64,000 nt of DNA, from assembly GCF_003290085.1 (NCBI RefSeq), contig NZ_QMKJ01000001.1, positions 992,001-1,056,000 of the forward strand, written 5' to 3'. Positions 40,083 through 48,929 of the stretch are shown one piece after another. Position 1 is the first letter of the stretch. Each line of letters starts with the position of its first letter. The DNA comes from Aliidiomarina sp. B3213. Its GTDB lineage: Bacteria; Pseudomonadota; Gammaproteobacteria; Enterobacterales; Alteromonadaceae. The notes under the pieces were generated by a model, which worked only from the letters and a program-made list of their open reading frames with translations, did no database searches and was not told the origin of the DNA. Made by a program: the position numbers and the translations under genes.

Positions 40083-40518
40083 GTGTCTGGCACTTCCTTT
40101 TGGTAAGTACATATTTTCCAAACTGTTTGCCAGTAAGGCCCCTTATTTCAAAACCATTAAACCTGTTATCGAGCAAATGCGCCCCGGCTACTGTGAACTC
40201 ACGTTTAAAAAACGTAAGCCAGTGCTTAATCACATCGGTACCGTTCATGCCATTGCATTATGTAATGGTTTGGAAATGGCCATGGGTGCAATGGCAGAGT
40301 CATCTATACCCAAGCACTTGCGTTGGATACCGAAAGGCATGAACATCAATTATACGGCCAAAGCAAACAGTGATATTACGGTGGTAGCCGAGTTGCCCAA
40401 CGACGCTTGGCAAGAAGGTGATGTTGCTGTGCCCGTTTATGCGAAAAGAGAAGACGGAACGAAAGTGATCGAAGGCGAAATTATTCTTTATGTATCCGCC
40501 AAACCAGCAAGAAAATGA
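40036..40518 (+). CDS. DUF4442 hotdog-fold protein
   Basis: This 160-residue protein has the hotdog core (PGYCELTFKKRKPVLNHIGTVHAIALCNGLEMAMGAMAE and MNINYTAKANSDITVVAEL) of DUF4442, relatives of PaaI-type thioesterases. The GTG at 40024 is in frame, but the ATG at 40036 follows AAGGG at better spacing. It overlaps the next gene, tmcA, by 29 nt in a different frame. A thioesterase role is plausible but unproven. Confidence 0.8.
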   Translation: MSSSQEANYLLRMRNKCLALPFGKYIFSKLFASKAPYFKTIKPVIEQMRPGYCELTFKKRKPVLNHIGTVHAIALCNGLEMAMGAMAESSIPKHLRWIPKGMNINYTAKANSDITVVAELPNDAWQEGDVAVPVYAKREDGTKVIEGEIILYVSAKPARK

Positions 40519-42523
40519 ACCTTTTCAGGGTTCATTAGTAGGCTTCTATCGGTGCATAAGTGAGCGTAATCACCGCTCACTTATTTTGTGGTTTCCACAA
40601 TCAACAGCCTCTGCAGAACAAGTTAAACGTCAACTTGAACGTCATAACAGCCTGCTGATAACCAACACTAGTCAGTTTAAGTCGTTACTTGGGACAGAGC
40701 GAACTTTGCTGCATTGTCGATTCGACCATAATTGGAATGCCAGCGCATGGGCAGCCTGCACCGCTACAGTTGTGGGCAAAGGGGTCATTATTGTTGAGGT
40801 TACTTCGGCACTTCTAGAAACTCACTCTTGGCAGCACTTAGCGAGTTACTGGAACTTTGAAACGACCTTTATTTGCAGGGAAGACAGGGAACTTAACGAC
40901 TTTCTTGAGCACTGGTCTGAACCCGAAATAGATTCCAGATTTCACCCTACTCAGTCTCAAAACAATGTCATTGGCATACTAGACCAACAGCAAAAACAGC
41001 ACCCGCACAGCGCCTTTTTGCTTTATGCAGCGCGTGGCCGAGGAAAAACCTCAACATTGGCGCATTGGTGCAAACAATTACCCGGTGAAACTCGAGTATT
41101 TATCTCAGCTCCCTCTAAATTACAGTCACGCAAAATCATCGACGCATGCGCCCACCTTGATTGGCAGTTCCTCGCGCCTGAAGACATTGAGCATTATCAG
41201 GAATGCGCAGAACCGTCAGATATTTTAATCGTTGACGAAGCAGCAACCTTACCGTTTATTGCACAGATGGGGTTGCTACAACACCCAGGCTTTTTAGTTT
41301 TAGCTACTACGACAGAGGGTTACGAGTTCGCGGGTAGAGGCTTTCAAATCAAATACGAGCATCAGCTAAAACAACACTTTCCTTTTGTTTCGAGAGAATG
41401 GCTTCACCAACCAATGCGTTGGAATCTAAATGATCCAGTTGAGGACACAACCTTTAAAGCGTTCGCATTGCGCAGTGAATGGGAGGAGAGTTTAGCGCTG
41501 GAAACGGTTCCAACGCCATTGCTCACGAGTGATATTTCTTACCGTATTTGCCACGCTCATGAATTAAGCAGCGAAGAAAAGGAGTCTTGTTTTTCCTTGC
41601 TCGTCGATGCTCATTACCAAACTAGCCCTAACGACTTTAAGCTGCTGCTCGATAACCCGAACCAATACCTTGTTTTGCAAAAGCGAGGTCCACTGCTGAT
41701 TGGTGTCGCGTGGTTAAGTGAAGAAGGTCCACTGATCAGTGACTTAATCGACCCTATTACTAAGGGAAAGAGGCGCCCACAAGGTAACTTGCTACCACAA
41801 ACCTTCTGTTATTATTTAAAACGCCCTGTCCTCGCTTCAATGCGCCATATTCGAGTGGTACGGATAGCCACCCATCCAAGTTTACGTCGTAAAGGGTTGG
41901 GCTATGGATTACTCGCTCGAATTCAATATTGGTCAAAAGAAAGAAATATCGAATCGGTCGGTACGAGTTTTGGTGCTACACCGGAGCTTATCGACTTTTG
42001 GCAGCAAAGTGGCTACATACCGCTACGATTAGGACAAAAGCTCGACCCCGCAAGTGGTCGCTCATCCGCTGTATTCGTATACCCGTTAACAAAACGAATG
42101 CACATCTATGTACGGGAACTTTCTTCATTATTCGTAACGGAACTTCATGCACGTATACACAGCCTAGAGTTAAGTAATGAAGATGAAATAAGACATCGTG
42201 CGCGTGCCGACATTATTCTACCCTTGCTGAAAAGTATTCCGTTTAACGAGCGACCGGAAGCTTCGCAAATTAGGCGCTGGCAAGAATTAGGTAGAGCTTT
42301 CGTGAAAAAAGAGCTGAATTTCTACGACTATGCTCCTTGGTTGCAAGCCGCTCTTGTGAACAGTTGGATTCGCGTAGACGAAGAACAACAAACGCTGTTA
42401 CAAGCTTTGGTAAGCGCCACAGACAATACCCAGGTGGCTAAAATAATGAAAGCTGAAAGTAAAACTAAAGGAATGGAGCAGCTTCGTTCCCTCTGTTTAC
42501 AGTTTCACCATTCGGACGTTTAA
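40490..42523 (+). CDS. tmcA: tRNA(Met) cytidine acetyltransferase TmcA
   Basis: This 677-residue enzyme makes N4-acetylcytidine at the wobble base of elongator tRNA-Met, using ATP/GTP and acetyl-CoA. An N-terminal RecD-like helicase domain has Walker A ARGRGKTS near residue 180 and Walker B ILIVDEAATLP. A GNAT acetyltransferase domain follows (VVRIATHPSLRRKGLGYGLL, near residue 460), then a C-terminal tRNA-binding region. The start lies inside the DUF4442 gene; the first ATG at 40490 gives the family length. Confidence 0.92.
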   Translation: MYPPNQQENEPFQGSLVGFYRCISERNHRSLILWFPQSTASAEQVKRQLERHNSLLITNTSQFKSLLGTERTLLHCRFDHNWNASAWAACTATVVGKGVIIVEVTSALLETHSWQHLASYWNFETTFICREDRELNDFLEHWSEPEIDSRFHPTQSQNNVIGILDQQQKQHPHSAFLLYAARGRGKTSTLAHWCKQLPGETRVFISAPSKLQSRKIIDACAHLDWQFLAPEDIEHYQECAEPSDILIVDEAATLPFIAQMGLLQHPGFLVLATTTEGYEFAGRGFQIKYEHQLKQHFPFVSREWLHQPMRWNLNDPVEDTTFKAFALRSEWEESLALETVPTPLLTSDISYRICHAHELSSEEKESCFSLLVDAHYQTSPNDFKLLLDNPNQYLVLQKRGPLLIGVAWLSEEGPLISDLIDPITKGKRRPQGNLLPQTFCYYLKRPVLASMRHIRVVRIATHPSLRRKGLGYGLLARIQYWSKERNIESVGTSFGATPELIDFWQQSGYIPLRLGQKLDPASGRSSAVFVYPLTKRMHIYVRELSSLFVTELHARIHSLELSNEDEIRHRARADIILPLLKSIPFNERPEASQIRRWQELGRAFVKKELNFYDYAPWLQAALVNSWIRVDEEQQTLLQALVSATDNTQVAKIMKAESKTKGMEQLRSLCLQFHHSDV

Positions 42524-42674
42524 ATAGTCTGTTGTTTTCATGACAAAAGATTGCATTTGTACGTGGTGGTAGGCACAATCGCCGCCAAAATTATTGGCAG
42601 TTTATTTTTCTGAAGAATTTCACTAATTTCGTTCTATGCTTAATAGCTGAATGAACGCAAAAGAGGTTTAAAGA

Positions 42675-43877
42675 ATGTCTAGAGTATTAATTATTGGTGC
42701 CGGTGGAGTTGGCTCGGTAACCGTAAAGAAGTGCGCAAGTTTACCTGAATATTTTGACGAAATTCATTTAGCTTCTCGCACTGTTTCTAAGTGCGAACAA
42801 CTACAAAAAGAAGTCGGTGCAGACCGCGTAGTCGGCGTATACGCTGTTGACGCAGACAACGTACCGGAACTTGTAGAGCTCATTAATAAAGTGAAGCCTG
42901 ACTTGGTAATCAATCTAGCACTTCCATACCAAGACTTGCCTATCATGGACGCATGCCTTGAAACCGGAGTTCACTACTTAGACACGGCAAACTATGAGCC
43001 TAAAGATGTCGCTAAGTTTGAATACTCTTGGCAATGGGCGTACCACGACAAATTTAAAGAAGCTGGCTTAATGGCACTATTAGGCTCTGGCTTCGATCCG
43101 GGCGTAACCAACGTGTATACCGCTTACGCAGCAAAGCATTACTTCGACGAAATTCATTATTTGGACATTGTTGACTGTAACGGCGGAGATCACGGCCAAG
43201 CTTTTGCAACCAACTTCAACCCAGAAATTAATATTCGTGAAATTACCCAGCGCGGTAAATTCTGGGAAAACGGCGAATGGCATGAAACTGATCCAATCAG
43301 TGTCCGTGAAGACCTAGATTACCCAGGTGTGGGTGTTCGTGCTTCATACCTACTTTTCCATGAAGAGTTAGAGTCGCTCGTAAAGCACTTCCCAACCATT
43401 AAGCGTGCGCGTTTTTGGATGACCTTTGGCGACGCCTATTTGAACCATTTGCGTGTTCTTGAGGGCATTGGCATGACCTCTATTGAGCCAATTGACTTCA
43501 ATGGACAAAAAATAGCGCCTCTAGAATTTTTAAAAGCGGTATTACCTAACCCAGGTTCACTAGCCGAAGGCTACGAAGGCAAGACCTGTATTGGAACCTA
43601 CGTTACCGGTGTAAAAGATGGTAAAGAGAAAACTATCTTTATCTATAACAACTGTGACCATGCAGTATGTAACGAAGAAGTGGGCGCACAAGCAGTGTCT
43701 TACACTACTGGGGTACCGGCCATGATTGGTGCGTCGCTTATGTTGCAAAACATTTGGATGAAACCAGGTGTTCACAACATGGAACAATTCGACCCAGATC
43801 CAATGATGGAACGTTTAAATAAATATGGTCTTCCATGGCAAGTTGTGGAAGATATCGAAAGCCCGTTTAAACGCTGA
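42675..43877 (+). CDS. Carboxynorspermidine synthase (saccharopine dehydrogenase family)
   Basis: This 400-residue protein has an N-terminal Rossmann motif (VLIIGAGGVGSVTVKKCAS) and the family block MALLGSGFDPGVTNVYTAYAAKHYFDEIHYLDIVDCNGGDHG. It is followed 46 nt later by the decarboxylase NspC, the partner in the pathway that joins a diamine with aspartate semialdehyde to form carboxynorspermidine or carboxyspermidine. The choice between norspermidine and spermidine cannot be read. AGAGG lies before the ATG. Confidence 0.88.
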   Translation: MSRVLIIGAGGVGSVTVKKCASLPEYFDEIHLASRTVSKCEQLQKEVGADRVVGVYAVDADNVPELVELINKVKPDLVINLALPYQDLPIMDACLETGVHYLDTANYEPKDVAKFEYSWQWAYHDKFKEAGLMALLGSGFDPGVTNVYTAYAAKHYFDEIHYLDIVDCNGGDHGQAFATNFNPEINIREITQRGKFWENGEWHETDPISVREDLDYPGVGVRASYLLFHEELESLVKHFPTIKRARFWMTFGDAYLNHLRVLEGIGMTSIEPIDFNGQKIAPLEFLKAVLPNPGSLAEGYEGKTCIGTYVTGVKDGKEKTIFIYNNCDHAVCNEEVGAQAVSYTTGVPAMIGASLMLQNIWMKPGVHNMEQFDPDPMMERLNKYGLPWQVVEDIESPFKR

Positions 43878-43923
43878 TTTTAAGTAGTAAATACCCATAC
43901 CGAACGCAAATAGAGAGACTTAA

Positions 43924-45081
43924 ATGGACCATAACGAAGCAACCCTATTGTCGCCAGTGATTCCGTCACCTTGCTACGTGCTGGAAGAAGCGAAGCTAAT
44001 TCGCAATCTTGAGCTTATGCAAAGAGTGCAACAAGAAAGCGGTGCCGAAATTATTTTGGCACTGAAAGGGTTTTCGATGTGGTCTAGTTTCTCTACGGTG
44101 CGCCAATATTTAGCAGGTTGTACAGCCAGTTCGGTATGGGAAGCTGAGCTAGCAGCAGATACCTTCGGTAAGGAAGTTCACGCATATTCACCAGCGTATA
44201 AGGCTAGTGAAATGGGTCGCTTGCTAGAGCTGTGTAATCACATCTCGTTTAACAGCATTACTCAGCTTGAGCGTTACCAAGATGAGGCTGTAGCGGCAGA
44301 TGTTTCTGTGGGCATTCGCATTAACCCAGAGCAACAAGAAGCTGAAACCGAACTTTATGACCCCTCCGCGCCTGGCTCTCGTTTAGGCATTAGAGCAGAG
44401 CAACTTGAAGGTGTTGACCTCTCAAAAGTGGAAGGCTTTCATGTCCACAACTTATGCGAGTGTAACTCTTTTGCACTGGAGAGAACTCTAGCCGCTGTAG
44501 AGAAAAACTTCGAGAAATACTTACCACAACTCAAGTGGATTAACTTGGGCGGCGGACACTTAATGACTCGCAAAGGGTACGACGTTGAGCATTTAATTAC
44601 TCAACTGAAACGACTCAAAGAAAAGTACGGCGTTCATGTCATTCTAGAGCCTGGCTCTGCGGTAGCTTGGCAAACAGGTCCTTTAGTGTGTGAAGTAGTC
44701 GATATCGTTGAGAACCAAGGGAAGGTACTCATTTTAGACATTTCAGTAACGGCGCACATGCCAGATGTATTGGAAATGCCTTATCGCCCCGTACTTACGT
44801 TTAAAGGGGAAAATGGCGGCGAAGCCGGAGAAAAGCCGTTCACTTACCGTATTGGCGGAAACTCATGCCTTGCGGGCGACGTGATACCAGCATATAGCTT
44901 TTCTCATGAAATAGAGATTGGTGACCGTTTACTCTTCCAAGACATGATGCATTACACCATGGTGAAAACGAGCTTTTTTAACGGCGTAGAGCATCCGTCT
45001 ATCGGAATTCTGAAAGCCGATGGTAACTTCGAGTTAAAGAGACAATTCACCTACCAAGACTTCAAAGCTCGCCTGTCTTGA
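43924..45081 (+). CDS. nspC: Carboxynorspermidine decarboxylase NspC
   Basis: This 385-residue PLP enzyme of the alanine racemase/ODC fold has the PLP Lys in IILALKGFSMW, the glycine loop WINLGGGHLMTRKGYD, ILEPGSAVAWQTGPL and the C-terminal GGNSCLAGDVI with its active-site Cys. It decarboxylates carboxynorspermidine or carboxyspermidine to the triamine. It lies directly after its synthase gene. The diaminobutyrate aminotransferase-decarboxylase found beside nspC in vibrios is not in this window. Confidence 0.93.
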   Translation: MDHNEATLLSPVIPSPCYVLEEAKLIRNLELMQRVQQESGAEIILALKGFSMWSSFSTVRQYLAGCTASSVWEAELAADTFGKEVHAYSPAYKASEMGRLLELCNHISFNSITQLERYQDEAVAADVSVGIRINPEQQEAETELYDPSAPGSRLGIRAEQLEGVDLSKVEGFHVHNLCECNSFALERTLAAVEKNFEKYLPQLKWINLGGGHLMTRKGYDVEHLITQLKRLKEKYGVHVILEPGSAVAWQTGPLVCEVVDIVENQGKVLILDISVTAHMPDVLEMPYRPVLTFKGENGGEAGEKPFTYRIGGNSCLAGDVIPAYSFSHEIEIGDRLLFQDMMHYTMVKTSFFNGVEHPSIGILKADGNFELKRQFTYQDFKARLS

Positions 45082-45097
45082 GTATCGACTTTACAAT

Positions 45098-45487
45098 TCA
45101 ATCATCGTTGAGTGCGGATTGCTCCTCTTCACTAAGAGCACTTCGCACTTTTACCGTATCGTAAAACGATTGAATAGATGCAATCTTACCACCTTTTATT
45201 CGTAACCAGTCACATGAAGGTACAGCACCCGCTGCGGTTTCATTCTCAAACCAAATAACCGCTTGCTCGTCTTCAGCCAGTACTCGCTTAATCACAAGCT
45301 TCTGAACACTTTTCTTAGCCATGGGTTCCACAATACTTAAATAGTGCTCCGTACCCACTAGGCTCCCGAAAGGACTGGAATGCTCAAAGTCCTCTGCTAA
45401 GTACTCTCGTAGCCAATGCATGTCAAAATCAATCCAAGCTTGAATCCACCCTCGTGCAAGCTCTGTGGGGTCTAATGTATTTGTCAT
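45098..45487 (-). CDS. SnoaL/NTF2-like protein
   Basis: A 129-residue alpha/beta-barrel protein (ARGWIQAWIDFDMHWLREYLAEDFEHSSPFG and GKIASIQSFYDTVKVR) of the SnoaL/NTF2-like superfamily. Such proteins can be isomerases, hydrolases or binding proteins; nothing more specific is visible. The VOC gene ends 12 nt upstream on the same strand, so the two form a small operon. Confidence 0.7.
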   Translation of the reverse strand: MTNTLDPTELARGWIQAWIDFDMHWLREYLAEDFEHSSPFGSLVGTEHYLSIVEPMAKKSVQKLVIKRVLAEDEQAVIWFENETAAGAVPSCDWLRIKGGKIASIQSFYDTVKVRSALSEEEQSALNDD

Positions 45488-45498
45488 TTTAGAAAGCC

Positions 45499-45852
45499 TT
45501 ATTTATCCGACCATACCGCAAATTCATTGCTATTGGGGTCTTTAAAATGAAACCGTCGACCGCCCGGAAATTCAAAAATATCTTGAATAATTTCGCCACC
45601 TGCATCAACGACTTGCTGCTGAGTTAATTCTAATGACTCGCTGTATAGCACGACAAGTGCACTGCCAGCCTGCGTATCTATGGCAAGCTTTGAGGTAAAG
45701 AATCCGCCATCAATGCCTGCATTAGTGATTGAAGAGTATTCAGGTCCATAATCCACGAATCCCCAAGAAAATACTTTCGTAAAAAACGCCTTGGTTGCCT
45801 CTAAATCTTTCGAGGGCATTTCTATGTAGTTTATTTTATGGTGATTGCTCAT
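45499..45852 (-). CDS. VOC family protein (PhnB/glyoxalase-like)
   Basis: A 117-residue VOC protein (INYIEMPSKDLEATKAFFTKVFSW; HFKDPNSNEFAVWSDK). The frame extends to 45876, but the ATG at 45852 follows AGGAGAGG and fits the family start. Substrate unknown. It is upstream of the SnoaL-like gene. Confidence 0.82.
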   Translation of the reverse strand: MSNHHKINYIEMPSKDLEATKAFFTKVFSWGFVDYGPEYSSITNAGIDGGFFTSKLAIDTQAGSALVVLYSESLELTQQQVVDAGGEIIQDIFEFPGGRRFHFKDPNSNEFAVWSDK

Positions 45853-46078
45853 TATCCTCTCCTTTAATGCGGCCACTATTTAAAATACATCTGCCTCAAC
45901 AGTAGCCGTGTAACACGTTAAAAACTAGCTCTGTAACACTGAATTTGAATCTTCGAGTGTGAAAAGTTTTTAGTGTAGAAGCCGAACAATGAGAATAACC
46001 TTTTCCAAGATCGGGTTTTCAATGAAAGCAATTATGCGTATGTTTAACGCTTCTGATGTGTCGATGAAGTGAGTTTAA

Positions 46079-46612
46079 ATGAATAGGCCTGAAGCGCAGA
46101 GCTATGTTATTGAAACGGCAAAAAACGAGCATTTTGATGCCGTTGGAGAGCTGTTGGTTCAAGTTTATTCCGCACTGGATGGGTTCCCTTCACCTGATGA
46201 GCAGCCCAAGTACTATGCGATGTTACGAAATGTCGGAGACCTTACCGAAGAGCCAACAATCGATATCCTTATTGCAAAAACTCATGACAACTCAATTCTT
46301 GGGGCTGTCGTATTTTTCTCTGATATGAAGCACTATGGCTCCGGTGGCACGGCCACTCAAGAAAAAGACGCAGCTGGCTTTCGCCTTTTAGCGGTTTCTC
46401 CAACAGCGAGAGGTCTAGGCTTGGGCAAAGCACTCACTGAGGCATGTATTCAGAGAGCGAAGAACATGGGGCGCAAGCAAGTTGTCATTCACAGCACCCG
46501 CGCAATGCAAGTTGCGTGGCACTTATATGAAAACATTGGTTTTCAGCGGTCAACAGATCTTGATTTTAAACAAGAGTCACTTCCCGTTTTCGGCTTTAGG
46601 TTAACACTCTAA
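46079..46612 (+). CDS. GNAT-family N-acetyltransferase
   Basis: A 177-residue acetyltransferase with the acetyl-CoA motif LAVSPTARGLGLGKALTEACIQRA near residues 101-124 and the C-terminal AWHLYENIGFQRS. The substrate cannot be told. The 200-bp gap before it holds no gene. The transporter gene follows 14 nt later and may be co-transcribed. Confidence 0.85.
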   Translation: MNRPEAQSYVIETAKNEHFDAVGELLVQVYSALDGFPSPDEQPKYYAMLRNVGDLTEEPTIDILIAKTHDNSILGAVVFFSDMKHYGSGGTATQEKDAAGFRLLAVSPTARGLGLGKALTEACIQRAKNMGRKQVVIHSTRAMQVAWHLYENIGFQRSTDLDFKQESLPVFGFRLTL

Positions 46613-46626
46613 TTTGAACTTAATGT

Positions 46627-47466
46627 ATGAATAAAACGATTATCTTCACCGCTCTTGCACTCTTAGCTTTCGCAGGTAATTCCATCCTGTGTAGGTTAGC
46701 TTTACAAGAAACCAATATCGATCCTGCTAGCTTTACAAGCTTGAGACTGATTTCTGGCGCCGTGACACTCTGGCTATTGTTATTAATCAAACAAGGGCAC
46801 CCCAAAACAAAAGGAAATTTCATATCGGCCCTGGCGCTTTTTGCGTACGCCGCTGGCTTTTCCTTTGCCTATGTTTCACTAGACACAGGCATTGGTGCGC
46901 TCATTCTATTTGGCACAGTTCAGGTAACGATGATTGCGGTTGGGCTTTATCGTGGTGAGAAACTGTATCTATTGCAGATCATAGGCGGTCTACTTGCGTT
47001 TTTCGGACTTATAGCGCTTATGTCTCCGGGTATTCATGCCCCTTCACTCTCTGGTGCATCGCTCATGGCTTTAGCGGGTGTTTCCTGGGGTATTTATTCA
47101 CTTCGTTCGGGTACAGGGAACAGCCCGCTACAGACGACAGCGGGCAACTTTATATTGGCAGCACCGTTAGCAGTGCTTTTAAGTTTATTTGTAATGAATG
47201 GCGTTTCAATAGACCGAGAGGGTTTTGTGTATGCTTTACTTTCAGGAGCTGTAACCTCGGGCGCTGGTTATGCAGTTTGGTATGCCGTTCTGCCCTATTT
47301 GAAAAGTTCACAAGCGGCAGTGTTGCAACTTACAGTTCCTGTTTTAGCCGCAGCTGGAGGCGTTCTTCTGTTACAAGAGCCTTTTACCCTCAGATTTGTA
47401 CTTAGCTCTATCGTTATTCTTGGTGGTGTCGCGTTGTTTATTTCGCAAAAATATAAACACGCTTAA
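46627..47466 (+). CDS. EamA-family (DMT) transporter
   Basis: A 279-residue inner-membrane protein with about ten hydrophobic helices in two EamA repeats (IIFTALALLAFAGNSILCRLA at the start; AAVLQLTVPVLAAAGGVLLLQEPF near the end). Drug/metabolite transporters of this type export amino acids or metabolites; substrate unknown. It converges on motX with a 4-nt overlap. Confidence 0.88.
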   Translation: MNKTIIFTALALLAFAGNSILCRLALQETNIDPASFTSLRLISGAVTLWLLLLIKQGHPKTKGNFISALALFAYAAGFSFAYVSLDTGIGALILFGTVQVTMIAVGLYRGEKLYLLQIIGGLLAFFGLIALMSPGIHAPSLSGASLMALAGVSWGIYSLRSGTGNSPLQTTAGNFILAAPLAVLLSLFVMNGVSIDREGFVYALLSGAVTSGAGYAVWYAVLPYLKSSQAAVLQLTVPVLAAAGGVLLLQEPFTLRFVLSSIVILGGVALFISQKYKHA

Positions 47467-48131
47467 GCATCTAAAGGCAGCTTCGCTCGTTCTACAATAC
47501 GCGGTGGCAACTTGTCGGCTAATGCCATAAGAATGCGCTGAATTTGACGATGTTCTTGTTCATCTCCAGTAACCGCGTTGTGCAAGTAATGATAAGCAGC
47601 TTCCATATCCAAGGCGCTACCTTCCCCACTTAATAGGATTTGTGCAAAACGCTTCTGCGCAGGTAGATTGCCCAAGCTCGACGCTTCTCGAAGATGAAGA
47701 ATAGCTCGGCGCATGTCTGGCTGAACTAATTGACCAATATGATAGTAGCGTCCTAGTTGTTCTAATGCTTCCGGCAAGCCTTGGCGAGCAGCATGGTTCA
47801 TGTACTCCACACCAAGCTCTACGTCGCGTTCATAACAAACACCATAAGCCAGCATATCTCCATAAAGGAATTGATATGCCGGTCGGCGTTCTACTTCAGC
47901 TTGAGCTCTAATGTCTTGGTACAGTTGGCAATTATCGATGTCTTGCACACGCTGTAAATGACGGTTTGCGCGAATAAGTTCAACAAGCTCGTCGTCTGAA
48001 TACAGCTGTACAGCTTGTGGAACACTAAACTGTCGTGCAGAGGCACTGAAGCTAGTCCATGCGGGCATCGAAATAACTATCGCGGCGAGAACAATGTAAA
48101 CACTTTTCAAACTCACAATACTTTTCGACAT
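47463..48131 (-). CDS. motX: MotX-like sodium-driven flagellar motor protein (Sel1 repeats)
   Basis: This 222-residue secreted protein has a signal peptide (about 1-30) and then VQLYSDDELVELIRANRHLQRVQDIDNCQLYQDI, followed by Sel1-type repeats (YGVCYERDVELGVEYMNHAARQGLPEALEQLGRYYHIG). This pattern matches MotX of Vibrio and Alteromonadales, which with MotY forms the T-ring that docks PomAB stators in sodium-driven polar flagella. The start ATG at 48131 has GAGAG upstream; a TTG at 48143 is in frame but less likely. No other flagellar gene is near. Confidence 0.85.
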   Translation of the reverse strand: MSKSIVSLKSVYIVLAAIVISMPAWTSFSASARQFSVPQAVQLYSDDELVELIRANRHLQRVQDIDNCQLYQDIRAQAEVERRPAYQFLYGDMLAYGVCYERDVELGVEYMNHAARQGLPEALEQLGRYYHIGQLVQPDMRRAILHLREASSLGNLPAQKRFAQILLSGEGSALDMEAAYHYLHNAVTGDEQEHRQIQRILMALADKLPPRIVERAKLPLDA

Positions 48132-48188
48132 AAAAACTCTCAATACTTACCTATGAACGTGCTTATTTATCGGCAAAGTGGAATATTT

Positions 48189-48929
48189 CTAAAGGTTTTC
48201 ATTGACCCAAATCGCCAACCCTTCCAAAACTAAGTGGGGACGCACAAGGAAGTTCCTAGAACGTTCTTGTTTGAGGTGGCGAACGCCGCCTCCGGTGAGA
48301 TATATATCATATTCCTTTGTTGCAAAGGTTTCGTCTGCATACTCAATGGCATAGTTCACTAAACCATCGAGAGCTGCGGCACACCCCGTTGCTATAGCAC
48401 TTTCCGTGCCCTGTCCAATAATGCCCTCGGGGACTGCATCTTGTACTCTTAACCGAGCACTTCTGCGCACTAAAGACTCTTGCATAAGCGCAAAGCCTGG
48501 AGCTATCCAGCCACCTAAGTGTTCGCCAGTTGCAGACAACCAGTCGGCCGTAAATGCCGTACCTATATCTATAATTAAACTCGGTTTTCCAACATCTTTC
48601 ACAGCAACCATGGTTAACCAACGGTCAACGCCAAGGTGGCTTATGTCTTTGTAACAGTGGCTAAATCCGTCTATCTCCCCTGTTTGTACACGGTAAACTT
48701 CAAAACCAAGATCTTGCAACTCCGAAATTAAAGTAACCGCTTCTTGCTCTGCTCCGACACTGGCTAAGACTACTGTTTTAATAGTTTGGCCGCTTAGCCA
48801 GTCTCTCAGCTCTACAATATTGCTAGTTCGAAGTTGCAACTGTAGCTCGTCGGCACCAGTACATGTGGCAACCTTCCAAGACGTATTGCCCGCTTCTACT
48901 AAAACCACGTCAGTTCTGTGCTCTAACAC
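48189..48929 (-). CDS. coaX: Type III pantothenate kinase CoaX (variant motif 1)
   Basis: This 246-residue kinase starts coenzyme A synthesis by phosphorylating pantothenate. Motifs are VEAGNTSWK near residue 12, LGVDRWL, and IDIGTAFTADWLSATGEHLGGWIAPG. The first motif is normally DxGNTxxK; here Glu replaces Asp, which lies in the ATP/metal site. A GTG at 48929 with GGAG upstream is the likely start; a TTG at 48944 is in frame. The gene overlaps the end of birA, a common order in gammaproteobacteria. Confidence 0.88.
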   Translation of the reverse strand: MLEHRTDVVLVEAGNTSWKVATCTGADELQLQLRTSNIVELRDWLSGQTIKTVVLASVGAEQEAVTLISELQDLGFEVYRVQTGEIDGFSHCYKDISHLGVDRWLTMVAVKDVGKPSLIIDIGTAFTADWLSATGEHLGGWIAPGFALMQESLVRRSARLRVQDAVPEGIIGQGTESAIATGCAAALDGLVNYAIEYADETFATKEYDIYLTGGGVRHLKQERSRNFLVRPHLVLEGLAIWVNENL

